DNA of 26,573 nt. It comes from Candidatus Helarchaeota archaeon (GTDB lineage Archaea > Asgardarchaeota > Lokiarchaeia > Helarchaeales > HEL-GB-A). The notes beneath the pieces are model-generated. The model did no database searches. It was not told where the DNA came from and worked only from the letters and a program-made list of their open reading frames with translations. Where the stretch lies: contig JABXJT010000066.1 in the NCBI GenBank assembly GCA_013375455.1, positions 1 through 26,573 on the forward strand, read 5' to 3'. The number at the start of each line of letters is the position of its first letter. Within the stretch, counting starts at the first letter, position 1. The position numbers were made by a program, and so were the translations under genes. This document shows positions 7,489-14,918 of this stretch, piece after piece.

Positions 7489-10059
7489 TTGATAATCGTG
7501 AAAGCTGTTACTACTTATACTCGATTGCACCCAAAAAATCAAATCCACAGGGACCGGCTACTAACATCGCTCCGTTGGTTGTGCATGGAACGGGCGAAAT
7601 TTTACACCGATTCATACCGTGAGACAGAGGGGGAACATCCCTCAATCCGGGCAGCAAAAGCAATTAAAAAAACTTTCGAAAATATGACCATTAGGATCTA
7701 TCCAGAGGAGATTTTAGTCGGAAATCGATCCTCGCGCTTTATTGCCCCGCCTATTGCGCCAGAACGAGGGGATATGAATTATGTTTTAGAATATATCTTA
7801 CTTGAATTGAAAAGATTTGGGTATGTAATTACTCCCGAGCATGAGAAAGTTCTATTTGATGAAATCATTCCCTATTGGAAGGGAAAATCGGTTAGAGAGA
7901 TTAAAGTAACGCGCCTTGACCAAGCAGGATTGAGCAGCAAGCTCAATTTTAGTTTTAAAGAAATTTTACATAAACTACGTGCCTTTAGTGTGAGAGATTT
8001 TCTAAGCATGGTGATGCGGCAGGACAAGCCCCCAGAACCTGCTAAGGGCATAAGAGGAAAATTAAGAAAATTTGGGAAAATCATCGGATTACTGGTTAAG
8101 CTAGTCCGGATGTTTGGGGCGATCCAAGGGGGAACAGCGGACAATATAAAGGGGAGAGGGCGTTGTATTGATACGCAAGCACATATCGTAGTCGGTCACG
8201 CAAATGTGCTCAGGCAAGGGTTTAAAGCCATTAAAAATCGGGCTTTGGAACGAATGGAGACGGTGGAAACTGAAGATCAACGCAATTTCTTAAAAAGTAT
8301 AGTAATAATTTGCGAAACGATGCGGGACTTCAGCCTTCGCTTCTCAGAATTGGCAAAAACCAAAGCAGCGAAAGAAAAAGATCCTGAGAGAAAAGAGGAA
8401 CTTCTCGAAATTGCCAGGATTTGTGAAAAGGTGCCTTGGCTTCCCCCAGAGAGTTTTCAAGAGGCTTTACAAGCACATTGGTTTACACAAAATGCAGTCA
8501 TTATCAGTTATGGTGCAGGCAGTGGAATTACCCCTGGACGCGTAGATCAGTTTCTTTACCCGTACTACAAGCGTGACATTGATTCGGGTAAGATTACGGA
8601 AGATGAAGCCTTGCGGCTCATTGAAGAATACATCATTAAAATTAATAACAATGTGGTAATTTGGCCGAATATATTGGGGGTCAATCTAAATCATCTCGGG
8701 TCAGATATTGAAAATATCACGCTGGGCGGTATCACCCGAGAGGGGAAAGATGCCGTTAATGAATTGACCTATTTGTTCATTGAGGGGCTTAGAAATACTA
8801 AACTTGCTACTTCAGCATCATTCCGGATATCGAAAAAGTCGCCGAAAGAATACATTAGAAAGGCGACCGAACTTCACAGAGAATTAAATGGGCCTGCGTT
8901 CTTCAATGATGATATTGCAGTTCCAACCTTAATGAACGATGGCTATTCGCTCGAAGCCGCGAGAGATTTTTGCCTTGTGGGGTGCGTCGAACCCAATGGC
9001 AGTGGAGATACCTTTGGGGCAACTGGGGGCTCGAAAATTTACTTCCCAACTATTCTTGATGTAATTTTCAATAGAGGGAAAACGAGCTTCTTTGGTAATT
9101 TCGATACTATTGATACAGGAGATCCAGTAGACTTCAAGACATTTGACGATTTTCTGCATGCTTATAATAAACAAATGGAATGTATGGTATCAATGTGTGC
9201 GAAAGCAACAGATATTAGGGATGATATTTGGGCTGAATATTATCATAATCCTTTGATTTCCTCAACCATTGATGGCTGCATTGAAAATGCGCAAGATATG
9301 ACCATAGGAAGCGCAATCTATAATTTTGGGGCAATTGGCGCTGGAGGTCTCGGAACGGCAGTAGATTCATTGGCGGCAATCAAGAAGTTTGTGTATGATG
9401 ATAAAAGCATTGAAATGAAGGACGTGGTCCATGCAATTAAACATAATTTTAAACGAAATGAGATTCTAAGACAAAAATTGAAAAATGGACCAAAATTTGG
9501 AAATGATAATGATTACGTTGACTCAATTGCAGTTGAATTGGTTGATAAATTCTGCACCATGGTTTCTAGTCATGAGCGGAGTCGCGGAGGGCATTATAAA
9601 GGCAGCCTAATCTCCTATGGACTCAATGTGTATGAGGGCGCAATGGAACCCGCCACACCAGATGGGCGAAAAGCTGGTCAACCCCTTTCAAACAGCATCT
9701 CTCCTAGCAATGGTGCCGAAATGAATGGTCCCACAGCGACCCTGAACTCATTAGCAAAAATCGACCATGCCAAGATTGGGTTTGGCAATTCGTTAAACAT
9801 GAAATTTCCCAGCTATTTCCTTCAAACAGATAAAGGATTAGAAATTTTCGAAACATTAATCTTATCATATTTTGACATGGGAGGGTATCACGTCCAATTC
9901 AATGTAATTGGGGCTGATATCTTGAGAGATGCTCAATTCCACCCAGAAAATTATGAAGATTTAGTCGTGCGAGTATCGGGTTACGCTGCATATTTTACGA
10001 GATTAGGGCGGAAAATTCAGGATGACATAATAGAACGAACAGAATTTTGCAATTGCTGA
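7489..10059 (+). CDS. Glycyl radical enzyme 2 (pyruvate formate-lyase/glycerol dehydratase-like family)
   Basis: 856 aa from TTG 7489; GTG 7498 is an equally plausible start and no clear ribosome-binding site decides. Landmarks: ENMTIRIYPEEILVGNRSS, GRVDQFLYPYYKRD, TLGGITREGKDAVNELT, FFNDDI, thiyl-radical Cys499 in GCVEPNGSGDTFG, TPDGRKAG, GPTATLNS, and glycyl-radical Gly831 in VRVSGYAAYF. GCVEP marks the eliminase-like GRE branch. In the element that normally reads GHxxxD the Asp is replaced by Gly (AHIVVG, residue 236). The stretch before GRVDQ (SGITP) also differs from GRE1, so the two enzymes probably use different substrates. Residues about 188-215 (GIRGKLRKFGKIIGLLVKL) form a basic, amphipathic-looking insertion. 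It ends 3 bases before the convergent GTPase gene. Confidence 0.93.
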   Translation: MIIVKAVTTYTRLHPKNQIHRDRLLTSLRWLCMERAKFYTDSYRETEGEHPSIRAAKAIKKTFENMTIRIYPEEILVGNRSSRFIAPPIAPERGDMNYVLEYILLELKRFGYVITPEHEKVLFDEIIPYWKGKSVREIKVTRLDQAGLSSKLNFSFKEILHKLRAFSVRDFLSMVMRQDKPPEPAKGIRGKLRKFGKIIGLLVKLVRMFGAIQGGTADNIKGRGRCIDTQAHIVVGHANVLRQGFKAIKNRALERMETVETEDQRNFLKSIVIICETMRDFSLRFSELAKTKAAKEKDPERKEELLEIARICEKVPWLPPESFQEALQAHWFTQNAVIISYGAGSGITPGRVDQFLYPYYKRDIDSGKITEDEALRLIEEYIIKINNNVVIWPNILGVNLNHLGSDIENITLGGITREGKDAVNELTYLFIEGLRNTKLATSASFRISKKSPKEYIRKATELHRELNGPAFFNDDIAVPTLMNDGYSLEAARDFCLVGCVEPNGSGDTFGATGGSKIYFPTILDVIFNRGKTSFFGNFDTIDTGDPVDFKTFDDFLHAYNKQMECMVSMCAKATDIRDDIWAEYYHNPLISSTIDGCIENAQDMTIGSAIYNFGAIGAGGLGTAVDSLAAIKKFVYDDKSIEMKDVVHAIKHNFKRNEILRQKLKNGPKFGNDNDYVDSIAVELVDKFCTMVSSHERSRGGHYKGSLISYGLNVYEGAMEPATPDGRKAGQPLSNSISPSNGAEMNGPTATLNSLAKIDHAKIGFGNSLNMKFPSYFLQTDKGLEIFETLILSYFDMGGYHVQFNVIGADILRDAQFHPENYEDLVVRVSGYAAYFTRLGRKIQDDIIERTEFCNC

Positions 10060-10062
10060 TTA

Positions 10063-10599
10063 TCATTCAACTAGTTTCTTCTTAAAGACTGTATAAACAC
10101 TGGTCTTGAAAATTTTATACTTGAACCCGGATGGTATTGTTTTTTTGATCTTGTTAATTAATTCATATTTAATTCGATTATGGAAGCTATGCTCCATGTC
10201 CAATGATGGATCGCATTTATGAATGAAAATCGAGAAATCCAATTTTTGTTGAAGATCTTGGAGGATTTTAAGGATTTTCTCTAAATATCTCAAAGCTAAA
10301 TCATAACGCTCGGGATCTTGCGCATCAATAACAAATATCATTCGATCGACTCCTTGAAGATATTTACCTTCGGCCAATTTTTGAATATATTCTTCACGGA
10401 ATGCTTGCTGACCCCCAAAATCCCAAATATTGAATTTCATATGCGGGTTCTCATCGATGTTCACTATATTTAATCCTTGCGTTGGTGTTACTGAACAAAA
10501 CGAGAGTAGGTTCGCTTTTTTTGTTAAACTGAGGATGATCGAGGTTTTCCCCGCATTGTCAAGCCCCATTATGAGGAGTTTTGTTGTATCCTTAGACAT
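10063..10599 (-). CDS. Rag/Arf-like small GTPase
   Basis: 178 aa from ATG 10599. The frame is open to ATG 10650 (17 extra residues), but 10599 puts the P-loop at the usual distance from the N-terminus. G1 GLDNAGKTS (12-20), switch I Thr in TPTQG (38-42), G3 WDFGGQQAFREEY (59-71), IFVIDAQD (88-95), G4 HKCD (127-130) and a G5-like TSVY near the end. WDFGGQ and GLDNAGKTS occur in Arf-type GTPases. HKxD in place of NKxD and the following layout resemble Gtr/Rag GTPases. The protein stops soon after G5: there is no C-terminal roadblock domain, no lipidation Cys and no N-terminal myristoylation Gly. It is divergent from the giant receptor at 10737, whose cytoplasmic domain looks longin/roadblock-like. 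Such domains are classic Rag/Arl partners, so a functional link is likely (inference). Confidence 0.9.
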   Translation of the reverse strand: MSKDTTKLLIMGLDNAGKTSIILSLTKKANLLSFCSVTPTQGLNIVNIDENPHMKFNIWDFGGQQAFREEYIQKLAEGKYLQGVDRMIFVIDAQDPERYDLALRYLEKILKILQDLQQKLDFSIFIHKCDPSLDMEHSFHNRIKYELINKIKKTIPSGFKYKIFKTSVYTVFKKKLVE

Positions 10600-10717
10600 A
10601 GCAATTGCCCTTTTTTTATACGAGTTATTAATTTCTAACTCATAATTCATAAAAAAATATAATCACAATAATTACATCTAATTATTTATTGAAAATCTCT
10701 ATCAATATTAAATGAAT

Positions 10718-10730
10718 TATTTATATATAG
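10718..10730 (+). promoter_or_regulatory. Putative TATA box in the GTPase/receptor divergent region
   Basis: ATTTATATATAG lies in the 86-137 base AT-rich region shared by the divergent GTPase and receptor genes. It is only about 7 bases before ATG 10737. A start of transcription about 25 bases downstream would fall inside the reading frame and favour a leaderless message starting at ATG 10764. A minus-strand TATA-like GATTATATTT near 10655-10665 could serve the GTPase from ATG 10599. Confidence 0.35.
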
Positions 10731-10736
10731 AAACGG

Positions 10737-13700
10737 ATGAGGAAATTGCAAATTCATAAAATTATGAAGAAAATTTTACTCGTTTTCCTCATTATTTCCT
10801 CAATCTTTAGTTATTGGCTTATTCTTTGGCAGACACCAACTAATAATTCAAAAATGAATGAACAAATCGCCGATGGGGGAGATATAGAATTTCATAGAGC
10901 TTCAACAATTACATCATTCGATGGCAAAATTTCAGGAATTGGTATACCCGGTAATATTACCTTGAATTGTAATAAAACTGGAGGTCCAGTTGAAAAAGAA
11001 GCTAATAGCAGTGTGGAAATCGCCGTTCCAAACCCATGGACAATAGAATGTACGAATCTAACTATTAAAAATATTGTACAGGATTCAATTATGATAATTA
11101 TGGAAGATGCTTATCCCTCTTTTGAAGAAATAAAAAATAGTGAGTATGCAATGCAATTTAACGTGACCAATCGCGCTGTTCTAACAAATTTCTCGATTTA
11201 TGTCTATGAAATTCACAAGCCTACATTTTTTACCGTCTCGATTTATAATGCAACATTACAAGGATCCCGCCCAGAACCTCATGTTTTATTAAAAAGTGAG
11301 GATTTGTTAGCAAGCTTAAACGATTCACTGGATTTTCAATGGCATAACTTTACATTTTCATCAAGCATCGAACTTAATCCCTCAAGCACTTACGCAAACG
11401 CATTTTTCATCACAATTACTAATACCGTCGGACCAGGGGGAAAATTTCAATGGGGATATGAATTGGATAGTGTGGGATTGGATAGCGGTGCAGCTTATTT
11501 TTATAATGGATCCAATTGGGTGCTACAGATATGGGATTTCAGTTTAAAGGTGGGATTAACAAATATATCAAGATCACCTTCTAATATTGATTTGAGAATC
11601 AATGGAACAATCGTGAATGATAAAAATGAAAATGAAGGAGAATGGATTTCAACATCATCCTATTCAGATCTAGATGGTTTTGTGTCCTATAACATAACTG
11701 CTAATATAACAGTAAGTTTTCTAGTGGAATGGCTTATTTCTTACCGAATGTCAGCAAATCAAAGTGTAAATACTTATTTCGAAGGTTTCAGCACTAATGA
11801 TGTAATATATTGGAATGCCTCATATACATCCTCGTTTATTTCGGGATCTTTTGATAATCAATTAGATTTCAGCCTCCCGGCATGGAATTCTGTTATTAAT
11901 ATATGGAGCAATCAAACAATTCACGGTTCGTGGAGCCAAAGTATCATTGGGCAATATAGAAAAATCACGGTTCAGAACGCAGGAAATGCGGATTGGGTCG
12001 TCCAATGTAATGATACAAATTACGTGGACAATGTGACCGTGAAACGCGCTGGAATTCCCGTCTCGGTAATAAATAGCACGGATACAATAGAGATTTTTGC
12101 GAATTTCACCGAGTTTTTGACGAATGGGGATGCTAATTTAACAGTTTATCCATCAAGTACAAATTACAGCGATACTGACGGAGAATTGATCACGTATAAC
12201 GAGACCATACGATTTAGCCCCACTTGGCGGATGATCGATACTGCAACTGGATCATATACCCAGGCGAGACTACAGGTATATTGGTTTAACGGGACGGCAG
12301 CTGGTATAAGAACGAATATTCTCGCTGTAAATAACATACCGACGAATTTAACCTATAAATCGCACACGCCATTGGTTGATTCAGGGGATTCCATTTTCAT
12401 ATATGTCAATTATTCAAATAACTATACGGGACAACCACTGATAGGAGCCTCACTTTTAGTAAAAAATAGCACGGATGATACGACTTGGCCAGCTCCATTC
12501 CAAATAAAACGAGATTTTGGGAATGGGACGTACGAAGTTGAGGTATTAACCCTTGGTGTGCCGGGAGGTCTGCATTTCCTTTCGGTCAATCTGTCAAAAC
12601 CGCTCTATCTATCGAGTGAATATTCAGGGATTAGCGTGAGTATTGGTGGAGGCATATCAAACGTGAGTGTCACAGCACCAAATTGTGTTGGATTAGATTA
12701 TATCAATCAATCATATGCCCTAGCAAATCCAGCCCCATATCACAACGCTAGCGTGAAAGTTACCATCTACTATTATAGTAATTTCACCCTTGAACCTTTA
12801 ACTAGTGGTGTAATTGCCGCCAGCTGGATTGGTGGGGGTTCGGCAATCAGTTGGGTTCCAGCCTTTTTTGGTTATTACAATATCACGATTGATGTCACGG
12901 GATTTCATGCGGATACGAATCATACTTTGAAAGTGACCATCCAAGAATCAGGCTACGACGCGGCCGTGTTATACATCATCGTCCCAATTAGGAAGTTACC
13001 GACTGAGATTATTCCTTTAGAAACAAGTTATTCATGCTATCTGGAAGAAACTATAACTGTATATGCTGTTTTTGAGGATTCTTACAATGATGAATCGATT
13101 CCGACGGTTTATAGCTTGAATGGGAATTTCACGATTCAAGTGGGTAATTTATTCGACACTATGGCCCTTTTAGCCCCCACTTTAGGGCTATATTATTATG
13201 ATCTTGTATTATCTACAGTGGGACTTGCGGAAGGGATGACCTACAATATCACTTTTTCCGCTTTTTCATCGGAACACGAATTCGCAACAGTAAATATTTC
13301 GCTCGAGATTCGTCAAAAGGCCGAAGTGGAACTATTCTTACTTGGCATTCCAGATTATGTATTAGCAGGTACCAATTTTAAGGTCTATGCTAACCTCACG
13401 CTCAAAAATGGACCACCATTCATCGACGTTCCAGTGACATTTAAAGTACGACTCGAAGATCCTGGATCCACAGAAACCCCTCATACACAATTGACAAACG
13501 GTTCTGGAATTGCTGAACTGCTCGTTACAGCAAATCCTGCATTTAGGAATTTAACGGTGATTGTTGATTATTCTGGGAACGTCACCGTTGAAAATAATTC
13601 GGTTACTTCGAAGGTGATTCCCATCATTACTTTAAATTGCTCGTTATTTCTCAATCCCCTTCCAGCCGAGGTTCTAGAAGATGAAACCATTGAAATTAGC

Positions 13701-14738
13701 GCAACTTTACTAATTAATGGAACTCCTACAGAAGGCGAAATCGTCACTTTTGAAATTTCATATGATGGGGGGGGTGTTGCTGTCGTGAAAACCGGAATTA
13801 CTGATGCATCTGGAACCGCTACCATTAGTTTAAGAGTGCCCGGTGTTGGAACAATTTCAGTAACGGCAGATTACGTTGGACCAACTTACGTCATTGGAGA
13901 TAGTTCAACCTTAGATGTTTCCGTTGTCTCAAAGATGCAACAGTTCTGGCGACTTTTACCGTATTTTCTTGCACCTATTGGCGCAGTTATAGGAGCAATC
14001 ATAGCATATAAGTACGGCTATAAGCGTCGGAAACTCCAGAAATTGCAGGCAAAGTGGCAAAAATCAATGATTAATTTCCAAGATATCTCTAATTTGGACT
14101 ATTTAATGATATTAATTAGGAAATCTGGTATGTCCATTTATAATTACTCATTCAAGGCGGAGGAGCTAGATTATCAATTAATGAGCGGGTTCTTAAGCGC
14201 GATCTCCGCATTTAAAGGAGAATTGGGAATAAAAGAAAAGAAAGGACTTATTGAAACCGGGGAATGGGAAATTGTTTACCAAGACTTTAAAATATTTGGG
14301 ATTAATCGGGAGTTGGTTCAGTTTGTGTTGATTTTGGAGGGATCTATCTCAGAATCTCTGAAAAATGAATTACTTAAATTTATAATGGACGTGGAACGGA
14401 ACTATAACCAGGAGTTCATAAAATTTAAGGGGAATGTAGCAGTATTTAATCCAATCAGCACACTTGTTGAGCAGTACTTTGATAGGAGCATTACCTTACC
14501 ACACATCAGTGTAGATCTTTCAGCCGCACAATTGAAGCAGCTTCCCGATATCGAAAGAAAATTATACAATTTAGGAGCACATATGACCGACGATCAAGGA
14601 TATTTCTACGTTTCAAATTTAATGAAAAATGCGCAGGATATGCTCGGGGAGGATGTTAGGCATATAATAGATAGCATTTATAATTTGGTAGCAAAAAGGT
14701 ATTTCACTTCATCCAGGGTTTCGATCCTTTTGGAATGA
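10737..14738 (+). CDS. Giant single-pass membrane protein 1: extracellular beta-sandwich domains, cytoplasmic longin/roadblock-like domain
   Basis: 1333 aa. A basic n-region and hydrophobic segment (KKILLVFLIISSIF) form a signal peptide or N-terminal anchor. Residues about 137-270 (YAMQFNVTN to WDFSLKVGL) look like a jelly-roll ligand-binding domain. Several Ig-like beta domains follow, including two invasin-like ones with TNGSGIAELLV and TDASGTATISL. Many N-x-S/T sequons and few Cys suit a glycosylated archaeal surface protein. One transmembrane helix (about 1070-1092, LLPYFLAPIGAVIGAIIAYK) is followed by a basic KRRK stop-transfer. Cytoplasmic residues about 1115-1245 have a longin/roadblock-like beta/alpha pattern (MILIRKSGMSIYNYSF, LMSGFLSAISAFKGEL). 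A helical, winged-helix-like end follows (about 1250-1333). ATG 10737 is chosen because its MRKLQ matches the paralog's MRKMQ; ATG 10764 is possible. It is divergent from the GTPase. Fold assignments are from pattern, not from a search. Confidence 0.88.
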   Translation: MRKLQIHKIMKKILLVFLIISSIFSYWLILWQTPTNNSKMNEQIADGGDIEFHRASTITSFDGKISGIGIPGNITLNCNKTGGPVEKEANSSVEIAVPNPWTIECTNLTIKNIVQDSIMIIMEDAYPSFEEIKNSEYAMQFNVTNRAVLTNFSIYVYEIHKPTFFTVSIYNATLQGSRPEPHVLLKSEDLLASLNDSLDFQWHNFTFSSSIELNPSSTYANAFFITITNTVGPGGKFQWGYELDSVGLDSGAAYFYNGSNWVLQIWDFSLKVGLTNISRSPSNIDLRINGTIVNDKNENEGEWISTSSYSDLDGFVSYNITANITVSFLVEWLISYRMSANQSVNTYFEGFSTNDVIYWNASYTSSFISGSFDNQLDFSLPAWNSVINIWSNQTIHGSWSQSIIGQYRKITVQNAGNADWVVQCNDTNYVDNVTVKRAGIPVSVINSTDTIEIFANFTEFLTNGDANLTVYPSSTNYSDTDGELITYNETIRFSPTWRMIDTATGSYTQARLQVYWFNGTAAGIRTNILAVNNIPTNLTYKSHTPLVDSGDSIFIYVNYSNNYTGQPLIGASLLVKNSTDDTTWPAPFQIKRDFGNGTYEVEVLTLGVPGGLHFLSVNLSKPLYLSSEYSGISVSIGGGISNVSVTAPNCVGLDYINQSYALANPAPYHNASVKVTIYYYSNFTLEPLTSGVIAASWIGGGSAISWVPAFFGYYNITIDVTGFHADTNHTLKVTIQESGYDAAVLYIIVPIRKLPTEIIPLETSYSCYLEETITVYAVFEDSYNDESIPTVYSLNGNFTIQVGNLFDTMALLAPTLGLYYYDLVLSTVGLAEGMTYNITFSAFSSEHEFATVNISLEIRQKAEVELFLLGIPDYVLAGTNFKVYANLTLKNGPPFIDVPVTFKVRLEDPGSTETPHTQLTNGSGIAELLVTANPAFRNLTVIVDYSGNVTVENNSVTSKVIPIITLNCSLFLNPLPAEVLEDETIEISATLLINGTPTEGEIVTFEISYDGGGVAVVKTGITDASGTATISLRVPGVGTISVTADYVGPTYVIGDSSTLDVSVVSKMQQFWRLLPYFLAPIGAVIGAIIAYKYGYKRRKLQKLQAKWQKSMINFQDISNLDYLMILIRKSGMSIYNYSFKAEELDYQLMSGFLSAISAFKGELGIKEKKGLIETGEWEIVYQDFKIFGINRELVQFVLILEGSISESLKNELLKFIMDVERNYNQEFIKFKGNVAVFNPISTLVEQYFDRSITLPHISVDLSAAQLKQLPDIERKLYNLGAHMTDDQGYFYVSNLMKNAQDMLGEDVRHIIDSIYNLVAKRYFTSSRVSILLE

Positions 14739-14743
14739 TTGTA

Positions 14744-14821
14744 ATGGAGAGACGTAAATACAGGTTCGCCCTACTTCTATACCCCTTAATATTAATCCTC
14801 TCTACTATCATTGATTTTTAA
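14744..14821 (+). pseudogene. Remnant of the small three-TM protein gene (25 codons left)
   Basis: ATG 14744, 5 bases after receptor 1, opens a 25-codon frame: MERR then KYRFALLLYPLILILSTI and IDF. This matches the N-terminus of the small membrane protein encoded after receptor 2 (KKYTFAQLLYPLILFTSTIT), sharing K-Y-x-F-A-x-L-L-Y-P-L-I-L-x-x-S-T-I. The frame stops at TAA 14819 exactly where the intact copy continues into TTT-ATT-TTA-AAT. The bases here (gattttTAAATTAAAG) look like that region with a shifted frame. The position is the same relative to the upstream receptor, so this is probably a decayed duplicate. A functional 25-aa single-TM peptide cannot be excluded. Confidence 0.6.
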
Positions 14822-14918
14822 ATTAAAGTTATAAAGCCCTCTCACAAATATTTCATAAAAATAAAATGAATATTTTTAATGAAGTTATTTATTGTCTTTT
14901 ATTAATAATTACTTCAAG

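Noticed and set aside
10063..10650. Frameshift truncating the GTPase C-terminus
   Set aside because: The bases after the stop belong to the convergent GRE2 gene with intact coding sequence, so the short end is real in this assembly. The extra 17 N-terminal residues to ATG 10650 are also unlikely.
14822..14918. Separate regulatory RNA between the two receptors
   Set aside because: The stretch is AT-rich with no stable stems; it is better explained as the decayed rest of the small membrane-protein gene and the receptor 2 promoter.
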